Shown: positions 10,267 through 18,497 of the stretch, piece after piece | Layout: each line of letters starts with the position of its first letter | Position numbering within the stretch: the stretch's first letter is position 1 | Source: an uncultured Acetobacteraceae bacterium | GTDB lineage: Bacteria > Pseudomonadota > Alphaproteobacteria > Acetobacterales > Acetobacteraceae | DNA length: 34,956 nucleotides | Direction of reading: 5' to 3' | Assembly: GCA_903924985.1 (NCBI GenBank) | Contig: CAIYDT010000125.1 | Coordinates: 1-34,956 of the forward strand | Translations under genes and position numbers: made by a program | Notes under the pieces: model-generated | The model's input: the letters and a program-made list of their open reading frames with translations, nothing else | Database searches by the model: none | Told to the model about the DNA's origin: nothing

Positions 10267-11380
10267 AGGGGTCCGCCGCGTCGCGCAACCCGTCGCCCAG
10301 GAAATTGAACGCCAGGATCACCACGATCACCGGCAGCGCCACCACCAGCAGCCACGGTGCCAACCCCAGGGTCTGCAAATTCTGCGCGTCCTGCAGCAGC
10401 ACCCCCCAGGAAATCGCCGGCGGGCGCAGCCCCAATCCCAGGAACGACAACGTGGTCTCGCTGATGATCATCGCCGGCAACGCGAGGCTGACGGCGGCGA
10501 TGATGTGCGACAGGAAGCTGGGCACCATGTGCTTGAAGATGATGCGTAACCGCGATGCACCGCAGAGTTCGGCAGCGGTGATGAAGTCTTCCTCGCGCAA
10601 TGCCAAAAACCTGCCACGCACCACGCGCGCCAGTTCCGTCCAGCCGATCAACGAGATGATGATGGTGATGGCGAAATAGACCTTCTGTGAGGACCACGCC
10701 GTCGGAACCGCCGCCGCGAGGCCCATCCACAGCGGAATGGTCGGAATCGAGCGCAGAATCTCGATCAATCGCTGGATGCCGATATCCAGCCAACCCCCGT
10801 ACAACCCGGAAACCCCACCGAGCAGAACCCCCAGCACCAGACTGATGGATACCCCGACCAGTCCAATCGTCAGCGATGTTTGCGTCGCCAGCACCAGCCG
10901 GGAGAACACGTCCCGGCCCAATTGATCCGTCCCAAGCAAGAACAACGCGTCCTGCGGCCGCCCGTCGCGCACGCCCAGCAGATGGCGATTGGTGGGGAAC
11001 AACCCGAACAGATTGTAGTCGTAGCCTTGTCCGAACAGCACGAGGTCGCGCGGTTCGCTGGGGTCGGGCGCGTAGGACAGCTTGAACGTCCTGGGGTCGC
11101 GCTTGCCCTTCAGCGCGAAGACATGCGGGCGGAAATGCCCATCGGCGTCGAACCAATGAACAGGCTGCGGCGGGATATAGCTGCGGGCCGCCTCGGTATC
11201 GAACGGCTCGCTGTACGCGATGGTGTCGGCGAACGCGGCCACCAGATAGAATGTCAGCACGACGGCGGCGCTGACCAGCGCCAGCTTGTGCTTGCGGAAT
11301 CGCCACCAGATCAGTTGTCGCTGGGTGGCGATGGCAACGCGGGTTTCGGCGCCCCCGTCCTGAGCAGCGACGTCGCTCAT
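10259..11380 (-). CDS. ABC transporter permease (DppC/OppC-like, long form)
   Basis: Inner-membrane permease of the importer, 373 aa from the ATG at 11380. That start overlaps the TGA of the upstream permease (ATGA), so I prefer it to the in-frame start 12 codons upstream at 11416. It has an N-terminal OppC-type domain with one membrane helix (about residues 28-47). A long periplasmic segment of roughly 90 residues follows, larger than in DppC (about 300 aa overall). The BPD_transp_1 domain then has five helices and an EAA-type coupling loop (REEDFITAAELCGAS). The sequence GTDQLGRDVFSRL is a hallmark of OppC/DppC proteins. The extended periplasmic loop matches the unusually long binding protein of the same operon and suggests a subfamily distinct from classical dipeptide importers. 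Confidence 0.9.
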   Translation of the reverse strand: MSDVAAQDGGAETRVAIATQRQLIWWRFRKHKLALVSAAVVLTFYLVAAFADTIAYSEPFDTEAARSYIPPQPVHWFDADGHFRPHVFALKGKRDPRTFKLSYAPDPSEPRDLVLFGQGYDYNLFGLFPTNRHLLGVRDGRPQDALFLLGTDQLGRDVFSRLVLATQTSLTIGLVGVSISLVLGVLLGGVSGLYGGWLDIGIQRLIEILRSIPTIPLWMGLAAAVPTAWSSQKVYFAITIIISLIGWTELARVVRGRFLALREEDFITAAELCGASRLRIIFKHMVPSFLSHIIAAVSLALPAMIISETTLSFLGLGLRPPAISWGVLLQDAQNLQTLGLAPWLLVVALPVIVVILAFNFLGDGLRDAADPYG

Positions 11381-12369
11381 TTCAACTGGCCCAGCCGGAT
11401 GCGGGGATCGATCCACATCAGCAGCAGGTCGGACAGCAGTGTGCCGATGACCGTCAGAATACCCAGCAGCAGGATGATGGTGGATCCCAGCAGCATGTCC
11501 TGCGAAATCAGCGACCGCAGCAGCAGCGGGCCGACGGTGTGCAGGCTGAGCACCACCGAAATGATGATGCTGCCGGACACCGTGTATGGCAGCAGATAGC
11601 CGATGGTCGAGGCGAAGGGATTCAGCGCCGCTCGCACCGGGTATTTCAGAATCACGCGCCGCTCCGACAATCCGCGGGCTCGGGCGGTCATCACGTAGGG
11701 CCGTCGGAGTTCATCCAGCAGGTTGGCGCGCATGATGCGTACCAATTGCGCGATGCCTGGCAGCGCCAGAATCAGCATCGGCACCGGCAAATGCTTGATC
11801 AGGTCCCAAACCTTGTCCCACGACCACGGCGCCAGCGCGTATTCCGAGGAAAATAACCCGCCGACATTCATGTTGAACATCTGCAATCCGACATACATCA
11901 CGATGAGCGCCAGCAAGAAGCTGGGCACCGCCAGCCCAATGAAACCGATGAACGTGAAGACGTAGTCGCCGATCGAATATTGCCGCACCGCCGAGTAGAC
12001 GCCGATCGGCAACGCCAGCGTCCAGGTCACGATAATCGCACCGAGCGACAACAGGACGGTCAGCCAGAGCCGGTCGCCAATTACCTCGGTCACCGGGCGG
12101 CCGTACTCGAACGACTGCCCGAACTGCCCGTGCGACACGAGGTTCAGCCACTTGAAGTACTGCACCAGCAGCGGCTGATCCAACCCATAGGCGTGCCGCA
12201 GCGCATCCGCCTCCGCCGCCGAAATCGCGGTCCCCATGGCGGAGGCCTGCGCCACGTAGGCGTCCACGAAGTCCCCCGGCGGGAGCTGGAGGATGATGAA
12301 CGTCACGACCGTGATAGCCCAGGTCGTGATGGCAGCGAGCAGCAACCTGCGGGCGAGGTAGGCTAGCAT
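11377..12369 (-). CDS. ABC transporter permease (DppB/OppB-like)
   Basis: A 330-residue integral membrane protein with an N-terminal helix (LLLAAITTWAITVVTFIIL) and five further hydrophobic segments. The EAA-like loop RRPYVMTARARGLSERRVI contacts the ATPases. The motif YGLDQPLLVQYFKWL after the first periplasmic loop is typical of OppB/DppB. It is the first permease after the binding protein gene; 144 bp that include a palindromic repeat separate the two. Its stop overlaps the next permease start (ATGA at 11377-11380), indicating translational coupling. Confidence 0.92.
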   Translation of the reverse strand: MLAYLARRLLLAAITTWAITVVTFIILQLPPGDFVDAYVAQASAMGTAISAAEADALRHAYGLDQPLLVQYFKWLNLVSHGQFGQSFEYGRPVTEVIGDRLWLTVLLSLGAIIVTWTLALPIGVYSAVRQYSIGDYVFTFIGFIGLAVPSFLLALIVMYVGLQMFNMNVGGLFSSEYALAPWSWDKVWDLIKHLPVPMLILALPGIAQLVRIMRANLLDELRRPYVMTARARGLSERRVILKYPVRAALNPFASTIGYLLPYTVSGSIIISVVLSLHTVGPLLLRSLISQDMLLGSTIILLLGILTVIGTLLSDLLLMWIDPRIRLGQLK

Positions 12370-12445
12370 GGCGCAGCCACCCCCTCCAACGTCAGCACCG
12401 GACTGGAATAAACGCGCACACCTTCAACCGCTCGTGCGGGTGGCG

Positions 12446-12468
12446 ATCTTCGGGTCAAGCCCGAGGAT
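12446..12468. repeat. Alphaproteobacterial-type intergenic palindrome
   Basis: Nine-base arms (ATCTTCGGG / CCCGAGGAT, one mismatch) flank a 5-base TCAAG loop. It lies in the 144 bp between the binding-protein gene and the DppB-like permease. The arrangement is the same as at 27004-27026 on the opposite orientation (core GGG-CTTGA-CCC). Such elements are dispersed in many alphaproteobacterial genomes. Here the hairpin could lower expression of the permease genes relative to the binding protein, a common need in ABC operons; that is inference. Confidence 0.7.
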
Positions 12469-12513
12469 GACGGAAAGGGAGAATGGGCGGATGACGTGAC
12501 AGCCGCCACCGTG

Positions 12514-14553
12514 TCAGCTCTTGAAATACCACGTCTCCGGATGCGAGTTCCCCGGGGTCCGGCAATGCTGCGCGTTGCACACCCGGCCCGCGATATTGCC
12601 CAGCCGGTTGCTGACCAGCCGCACGCCCAGGCCGGCTGGGGACTGACCCACGGTGGCTATGCCGTACTGCTGATCGACCAGGATTTTCCAGATTTCCTGG
12701 GCGTTCTTGTTGCGGCCATCGGTCTTCAGGCTGGCGGCCTCGCTGAACAACTCCCAGATTTTCAGGATGTTGGGATCGTCCGGCTTGACCCCCTGCGTGC
12801 CGCCGGAGGCGTAGTACAGCGCATATTTCGGCCCCATATAAGCCTCGGTCGCGTCCACCGGGATGGCATGGCGGGGGAACAGGTACAGCAGTTCGGTGCC
12901 GCCGTTGTTCCAGACGTAGATGTGATGCTCATTGTTGCGCATCTTCGTGGTGGCGAGGTTGCGCTCATACTCCTTCACATCGCCCTGGATGCCGATCTTC
13001 GACCACTGGTTGGCAACCATTTCCGACAGTTTCGGATAGGGTAAAAAGGCCTGGATGGCGAAGATCTGAATGCGCAGACGCTCCCCATTATCGGTGCGCA
13101 GGCGGTAGCCCTGAGCGTCCTTCTTGGTCAGGCCAATCTTGTCCAGCAGCGCATTGGCCTGCGCGATATCCAGCACCGACCATTTCTTGCGCCACTCCGG
13201 GCCCGGATTCTGGGGGGAGCTTTCGCTGGGCGCCGCCGATCCCGGCGTGCCGACGCCCAGCCAGAACGTCTCATTCAACTGGTTCCGGTCTATCCCCATC
13301 GACAGCGCGCGGCGGAAATCGGCGTTCGTCAGCCATTTGCGGATTTCCGGGTCGGCGTCGAAGCTCTGGTTCACCTGCATGATGAAATCGGACCCGGCGA
13401 AGCCGAGGTCGAGATGCACCGTGTAGTTGCCCTTTTTCTGGTTATCCAGGATCACCGGCAGCTTGCTGAGGTCCATATGGCGTTCCTGCTCGTCGTACTC
13501 CCCGGCCATGGCGCGCAGGTTGATGACTTCCAGGTTCTCGCCCAACGTGAACTGCAACTTGTCAAAATACGGCAACTGGTTACCAGCGGTATCGACCGCG
13601 TAATAGAACGGGTTACGCTCCGCCAGCCAGATTGCATTGGTGATAGGCTGCACCGTCTTGAACGGGCCGAGGGTCGGCAGTTCCGGGTTCAGCGACCAGT
13701 CCTTCTTGAAGTGCAGCATCTGCACCCAGTTCTCGAAACCCTCCTGCTTCGCTCTGGCGTTCACCGCCTCGACCGAGGAATACTTCGGCAGGAACTGCTT
13801 GAGATAATGCGCCGGGGAGTAGGCGCCATACGTGAATTTCTGCGACTGCCGCACCGACTGGCCGCCGCCGATCAATGTATCGCCGGCCATCATCTCCTCG
13901 AACAGGAAATACGGCACTTCGAACTCGAACCGGACGGTGGTTTCGTCGACCTTCACCAGGCGGCCGGGCTTGCCGCGCGGGCTCATATCAGGGATCGGCG
14001 TCGGGACGATTTCCTTGTTGTTGTAAAGGTCTTCGAACCAGAACACGAAATCGTCCGCGGTGAACGGCGATCCGTCCGACCATTTCATGCCTTTGCGCAG
14101 CCACACCGTGTAGGTTTTGCCGTCGTCGCCGAGCTCGTATTTCTTCGCCACCGACGGCACGATCGTGCTGCCATCCGCGCTCCAGAAAAACAGCTTGTCG
14201 GAGGAGTTGATGCGGTTGCCGTTCTCCACGTCGCCGGGACCGGTAAACGCGCGGCGCCAGGTGCCGCCGTGCTTGCCGATTTCGTTCAGCGGCTGCCACA
14301 CCATGGGCTCGTCCGGGACGCGCTTTTCCACCGGCGGCAGTTTGCCGGCCTTCACCAATTCGGCCAGCATCGGCGTTTCGTTGAACTTCTTGGGCCACTT
14401 CGCCGGATCGGTAATCATGGTCGGGCCTTGCAGCGTGCCGACCAGGCCGGATGCCCCGAGATCGCCAGCCGCCTGCGCAGCCGCGCTGGCCACGGCCGGG
14501 CTGGCCGCGAGGGCGGAAAGGACGGTGCGGCGCGAGACGTTGGGCTGAGACAT
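12514..14553 (-). CDS. Tat-exported ABC transporter solute-binding protein, family 5 (long form)
   Basis: Periplasmic ligand-binding component of the importer, 679 aa, longer than the 530-550 aa usual for DppA/OppA. The N-terminus has a twin-arginine signal (SRRTVLSALAA, then AVASAAAQAAG), so it is probably exported folded by Tat. Family features are GGTWRRAFTGPGD near residue 115, a LRKGMKWSDGSPFTADDFVFWFED block, and a FRRALSMGIDRNQ block. These are the standard peptide/nickel-binding SBP_bac_5 landmarks. The ATG at 14553 is preceded by AGGGGGA. The gene is divergent from the crotonase across 112 bp. Ligand is unknown; long members of this family have been linked to oligosaccharides and peptides, and the neighbours do not settle it. 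Confidence 0.9.
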   Translation of the reverse strand: MSQPNVSRRTVLSALAASPAVASAAAQAAGDLGASGLVGTLQGPTMITDPAKWPKKFNETPMLAELVKAGKLPPVEKRVPDEPMVWQPLNEIGKHGGTWRRAFTGPGDVENGNRINSSDKLFFWSADGSTIVPSVAKKYELGDDGKTYTVWLRKGMKWSDGSPFTADDFVFWFEDLYNNKEIVPTPIPDMSPRGKPGRLVKVDETTVRFEFEVPYFLFEEMMAGDTLIGGGQSVRQSQKFTYGAYSPAHYLKQFLPKYSSVEAVNARAKQEGFENWVQMLHFKKDWSLNPELPTLGPFKTVQPITNAIWLAERNPFYYAVDTAGNQLPYFDKLQFTLGENLEVINLRAMAGEYDEQERHMDLSKLPVILDNQKKGNYTVHLDLGFAGSDFIMQVNQSFDADPEIRKWLTNADFRRALSMGIDRNQLNETFWLGVGTPGSAAPSESSPQNPGPEWRKKWSVLDIAQANALLDKIGLTKKDAQGYRLRTDNGERLRIQIFAIQAFLPYPKLSEMVANQWSKIGIQGDVKEYERNLATTKMRNNEHHIYVWNNGGTELLYLFPRHAIPVDATEAYMGPKYALYYASGGTQGVKPDDPNILKIWELFSEAASLKTDGRNKNAQEIWKILVDQQYGIATVGQSPAGLGVRLVSNRLGNIAGRVCNAQHCRTPGNSHPETWYFKS

Positions 14554-14665
14554 GTGCGTTATCCCCCTGATGCGTTTGGCCGAACACTACAGGGAGGATG
14601 GGACCGCTACCAGAGGACAAAGCCCCCGTGCTACCGTGGCGGCAACCGAAAGACAGGAGGATCCA

Positions 14666-15445
14666 ATGGCCTATGAGTGTATTCTGAGCGCGGTCGAAGA
14701 CGGCGTCGGCATCATCACCCTCAACCGGCCGGAGGTGTTGAATGCCATGAATCGCCAGTTGGTGCGGGAAATGCACCACGCCATGCATGCGTTCGAGGCC
14801 GACGACGGCGTCGGCTGCATCGTCTTCACCGGCGCCGGGGAGAAAGCGTTCTCCGCCGGCGGCGACATCCACGAACAGCGCTCCGACGATAAGCTTTACA
14901 CGCTGGAGCAGCAGGCCGCGATGAGTTCGGGCCACTCCGCCTACGACGTCGGCGCCTGCACCAAGCCCACCATCGGCATGATGAACGGCCTGGCCTACGG
15001 CGGCGCCGGCGTTCTGTCGTCGTCGATGGACATGCGCGTGGGCTGCGAGGGAACCAAATTCCGCTTTCTCGCCGCCGCCTACGGCCGCATCAACAGCACC
15101 TGGAGCCTGCCCAACCAGGTCGGCTGGCCCATCGCGAAGGAGCTGCTGTTCTCCGCCCGCGTGGTCGAGGCCGAGGAAGCCTACCGCATCGGTCTGCTCA
15201 ACCATCTTGTCCCGCGTTCGGAACTACGCGCCAAAACCATGTGGCTGGGCAAAATGATCGCCAACAGCCACCGTGGCGCGGTGATGGGCGTCAAAGCCCT
15301 GCTTTTGAAGCAACTCGGCCAGGACCTCGCCGGCCAGTACGCCGCCGAGGTCGACTACGCCACCAACGTCATGGCCGGCGCGCGAGCCGAGAACGCCTTC
15401 CCGGACTTCATCGCCCGCAAGGGGCGGCCGCTGCCGGCGGCCTGA
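14666..15445 (+). CDS. Crotonase-fold (enoyl-CoA hydratase/isomerase family) protein lacking both hydratase glutamates
   Basis: A 259-residue protein of the crotonase superfamily, which binds acyl-CoA and stabilises an enolate. The frame is open upstream to 14552, but an AGGAGG box at 14655-14660 six bases before the ATG at 14666 fixes the start. The first oxyanion-hole strand (AFSAGGDI, residues 61-68), the second (GLAYGGAGVL, about 108-117) and the conserved AKELLFSARVVEAEEAYRIGL block are present. The two catalytic glutamates of enoyl-CoA hydratase (rat Glu144 in GGGCEL and Glu164 in LPE) align with V116 and A136. It is therefore unlikely to be a classical hydratase and may be an isomerase, hydrolase or lyase variant. 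Part of this gene is duplicated at 20183-20300. A tetraloop hairpin begins at its stop codon. Confidence 0.88.
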   Translation: MAYECILSAVEDGVGIITLNRPEVLNAMNRQLVREMHHAMHAFEADDGVGCIVFTGAGEKAFSAGGDIHEQRSDDKLYTLEQQAAMSSGHSAYDVGACTKPTIGMMNGLAYGGAGVLSSSMDMRVGCEGTKFRFLAAAYGRINSTWSLPNQVGWPIAKELLFSARVVEAEEAYRIGLLNHLVPRSELRAKTMWLGKMIANSHRGAVMGVKALLLKQLGQDLAGQYAAEVDYATNVMAGARAENAFPDFIARKGRPLPAA

Positions 15446-15474
15446 TACCGGTCGGCCGAAAGGCTGACCGGTAT
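15445..15474 (+). terminator. GNRA-loop hairpin terminator after the crotonase gene
   Basis: ATACCGGTC pairs with GACCGGTAT, a G-T pair follows, then GCC pairs with GGC around a GAAA tetraloop. The first base is the last base of the TGA stop. No T-run follows, which is usual in GC-rich genomes. The left half (ATACCggtCGGCCGA) is closely related to the larger palindrome at 15516-15570. Confidence 0.65.
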
Positions 15475-15515
15475 GCGCGCAGGGTTGGTGTGGCGGCTGC
15501 GCGCGAAATCAATAC

Positions 15516-15570
15516 CATACCAGCCGGCCGACCGCTTGAACGAGAGTCAAAAATTCGGCCGGCTGGTATG
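15516..15570. repeat. Perfect 16-bp inverted repeat between convergent genes
   Basis: Arms 15516-15531 and 15555-15570 are exact reverse complements (core ATACCAGCCGGCCGA) around a 23-nt loop that ends in an A-rich stretch. It lies between the crotonase (plus) and the caspase-fold gene, whose stop is at 15573 on the minus strand. It is placed to terminate the caspase transcript, or both transcripts. Its left arm matches the first 15 bases of the neighbouring hairpin at 12 of 15 positions, which suggests a shared origin. Confidence 0.65.
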
Positions 15571-15572
15571 AA

Positions 15573-18497
15573 TCACGGCCTGGGCGCGGTGCGCACGACG
15601 GGGAACGATCGCAATTCCCGCTGCGCCGTGCGGAACACCGCGTCCTGGTCCTGGCCCTTTTCCCGAGCGAGCTCGCCGACCCGGTGGGAGACGTATTCGC
15701 CCAGGGCCAAGGCGCCGATATTGCCTTCGGAGTCCTGCCCAGCCCGGCCCGTGAAGGCTTCCCGCAGGGCATAGGCGAACACCCCATTGCGGTTGTCGTA
15801 GCTATCCAGCGCTTCCTGCACGGAACTGGAGGCTGCCAGCAGATACCGGCCCGTTTCGTGCCCCATGTTGGCGAGATTGTCCGCGGTCACTTTGCCGGAG
15901 TGACAAGTGTCCAGGAACAGAAGCGCGTCGCGCGCCTCAATCCGGGACAGAGCGGCGATCAGAGTGGGCTCGTCGATGGCCTGACGCGACAGGGCCTGCC
16001 AGCTTGAGATGTCGGCTGTGTCCTGCGGCACAAGCAGGAAGCGATCGGTCGATTCATCCAGCACCCCGTGGGATGCGACATAAAACAGGAAGGTGTCGCT
16101 GGGTTTGATTTCATGGCTCAAGCGCTCGAATGCAGACAGGATGCCGGCTCGGGTGGCTTGTTGGTCGAGCAGCAGGGTCACGTTGACGGACTGATAGAGC
16201 GGCGCGGCGCCCTGCTTGATCTCCTCGGCGAAGGCACGGGCGTCGGCCCCGGCGTAGCGCAGCGTCAGCGTTGGGTTGGTGTATTTGTCCACGCCGACCG
16301 CCAGCACGAACAAGCGGCCGCGGCCCTTCTCTGTCGGGGCTTCGCGCGGCGTCAGGGTCACCGCCGGGGTTTCGCTGAAGACCGTCCCCTGCTTGTCGTA
16401 GACGCGGAGTTGGATGCGGTTGTTGCCGGGATCGAGGGGGACCTCCAGCGTCATGGGTTTGCCGGGTTCCGCGACGTCTCGCCGCCCGGCGTTGCGATCG
16501 TTGACGAACACATCCAGCGCGCCGGTGCCCAGACCCCGATCACCGACGAGGACCGTCAGCCGCACCGTCGCCGCGTTCGCCGGCAGCGGCGCGGGTGTGC
16601 CCGTGGCGCCGCGCAAGACCGGGCAATCGGTGCCGCCGGTCGGGGCGCAAATCTCCCGCAGTTCGATCGTCGGCTGGCGCGCCAGGCGGGTGCCGATGTC
16701 GCCGAGTTCCGCCAATTTCGCCGTCGCCGCGGCGGGCTGGCCGATCAGGCGCGCCCGCACCAAAGACGGGGCATACAGAACGCGATAGGCCTGGGAGAAG
16801 CTGATCCACTCCGGTTGCTGGTTGCGGGCGCGATTGACGTGAACCCCCACCAGATCGCTGCCGCCCCGGTCGGCGTAGTCGAAGAACCCTTCCGGCGTGA
16901 ACAGCACCCACCGTACGCCATCGGCATGCGCGAACAGTGCCGCCCGTTCCTTGAGCGGGGCAGCCGGGTCCAGCCCATACCACCGCATCGTGCCGTCCAG
17001 CAGCGCCGCGACTGCCACCGATCCATCCGCGGAAAGGGTGACCGCCCAGGCCGCCGCCGGGACATCGGTCCGGGCCAGTTCCCGCCCGTCGCGCGCGAAC
17101 AGCCGCAGATGAGTGTCGGTGCCCAGCAGGACGGCCCCGTTGTCCGGCAGCAGTGCGGCGGTGCGGGAGATCTCATTGCGGTCCAACGGCAGAACCCGGC
17201 CGTTCAACTTGGGTGCGTTGCTGTCTTTCCAGTCCGTCAGCGCCATGCCCGGCCCGTCGGTGCGCGCCGCCGCCAAAGTGGGATCGGGCGTGGCGATCGA
17301 GGTCAGCGCCCGCTCCTTCGAGGCAAAACGCTGCATCCCGGCGGCGGTGGCGAATTCCGCCACCGAACCATCGGCGTTGATCGCCAACCGCCGTTCGCGC
17401 GCGGGGCGCAGGTCGGCCAGCGGCGGGTGGGGTGGCCGGGCGACGCGGCCGTCGGGGGCGATCAGGCCCCAACCGGGGTCCTCGGTGGCATAGACCGCGC
17501 CGCCCCCCGGTAGCGCCAGCAGATGACGAATGGTGTCGTGCGCGGCCGGTATGTCGGCAAATCCCCCCAGGCCGAAATCGCCCCAGCGACGGATGACGTA
17601 GCCGCCCGCGCTGTTGGCATACCCCGCCGCGAGGAGCTGCACACCGCCTTTGTCGTCGGCCATCCAGCTCACCGCCAGCAGGCCGCCGCCCGTCAGGCCC
17701 GAGGTGTCCGGGACGAACACACCGCGCAGGTCACGGCTGGACACCACGTCGAGCCGCGCTTTGCCGGCCTTGTCTGGGACCTCGGCGGTCACCGCCAGCA
17801 AGCCGCCGTCGGGGGACAGCGCCAGGCCCCATGGTGTCAGCGCGGATGGCGGAGCCGCCTCCGCGGTCTTTTTGCCAGCAGCGTCGTAAGTGCGGAGCTT
17901 GCCGTCGGCGGCGGCGGTGAACAGCCGCCCCGCGCGGTCGAACAGGACCGCCCGCACCGGGCCGCCATAGGCGCTGTCCTCGAACACCGCCTTACCGGTC
18001 GCGGCATTCCACACCCGCACCCCACCGTGCGCCAGCCCGGCGGCGAGCCGGGTACCGTCCGGAGAAACCGAGAGGTCGTTGACGGGGGAGGGGAGCCCAC
18101 CCAGCAATCCGGCCAGGGTGCCGCGTTCGGTATCGAACAGATAAATCGCGAAGGTGCCGTCCCACTGACCGCCCGTAGCACCGGCGGCGAAGACCCGCTT
18201 GCCGTCCGGCGTCACCGCGACCGCGTAGATTTCGCCTTCTTGCAACGCGCCGATCGGCGGCCGCAGGACGGCGCGTTCGGTGCCGCCGGGCAGGGACCAT
18301 AGGCGGATGGTCTTGTCATAGCCCGCGCTCGCCAGCATCCGGCCGGACGCGTCGACCGCCAACCGAGCGATGGCCCCCGTGTGCCCGCCCGCCTCGATGC
18401 GCAGGAACGGGGCTGTAGGGGGATCGCCCGCCAAGGCGCCCTGTAATGTCAGCAACAGGGTTCCGGCCGCGAACAGCAGCCGGGCGAGCACCGTCAT
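15573..18497 (-). CDS. Exported beta-propeller/caspase-fold protease (orthocaspase-like)
   Basis: A 974-residue protein. Residues 1-24 form a signal peptide (LLFAAGTLLLTLQGALAG). Residues about 30-560 hold WD40-like repeats, for example GHTGAIARLAVDASGRMLAS followed by DKTIRLWSL. A linker with FTPEGFFDYADRGGSD follows, then an Ig-like stretch (about 645-720), then a caspase (peptidase C14) domain from about residue 727 (LFVLAVGVDKY). The catalytic dyad is visible: H810 in YVASHGVLD and C865 in LFLDTCHSG. Bacterial relatives cleave after basic or other residues and act in stress or death pathways. Secretion puts this one in the periplasm or outside the cytoplasm, so cytosolic targets are unlikely. 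Its ATG overlaps the TGA of the lipoprotein gene (ATGA at 18494-18497), so the two are translationally coupled. Function is unknown. Confidence 0.9.
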   Translation of the reverse strand: MTVLARLLFAAGTLLLTLQGALAGDPPTAPFLRIEAGGHTGAIARLAVDASGRMLASAGYDKTIRLWSLPGGTERAVLRPPIGALQEGEIYAVAVTPDGKRVFAAGATGGQWDGTFAIYLFDTERGTLAGLLGGLPSPVNDLSVSPDGTRLAAGLAHGGVRVWNAATGKAVFEDSAYGGPVRAVLFDRAGRLFTAAADGKLRTYDAAGKKTAEAAPPSALTPWGLALSPDGGLLAVTAEVPDKAGKARLDVVSSRDLRGVFVPDTSGLTGGGLLAVSWMADDKGGVQLLAAGYANSAGGYVIRRWGDFGLGGFADIPAAHDTIRHLLALPGGGAVYATEDPGWGLIAPDGRVARPPHPPLADLRPARERRLAINADGSVAEFATAAGMQRFASKERALTSIATPDPTLAAARTDGPGMALTDWKDSNAPKLNGRVLPLDRNEISRTAALLPDNGAVLLGTDTHLRLFARDGRELARTDVPAAAWAVTLSADGSVAVAALLDGTMRWYGLDPAAPLKERAALFAHADGVRWVLFTPEGFFDYADRGGSDLVGVHVNRARNQQPEWISFSQAYRVLYAPSLVRARLIGQPAAATAKLAELGDIGTRLARQPTIELREICAPTGGTDCPVLRGATGTPAPLPANAATVRLTVLVGDRGLGTGALDVFVNDRNAGRRDVAEPGKPMTLEVPLDPGNNRIQLRVYDKQGTVFSETPAVTLTPREAPTEKGRGRLFVLAVGVDKYTNPTLTLRYAGADARAFAEEIKQGAAPLYQSVNVTLLLDQQATRAGILSAFERLSHEIKPSDTFLFYVASHGVLDESTDRFLLVPQDTADISSWQALSRQAIDEPTLIAALSRIEARDALLFLDTCHSGKVTADNLANMGHETGRYLLAASSSVQEALDSYDNRNGVFAYALREAFTGRAGQDSEGNIGALALGEYVSHRVGELAREKGQDQDAVFRTAQRELRSFPVVRTAPRP

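Noticed and set aside
14552..14665. N-terminal extension of the crotonase
   Set aside because: An AGGAGG box immediately before 14666 and family length favour the shorter protein; the extension lies in the divergent promoter region.
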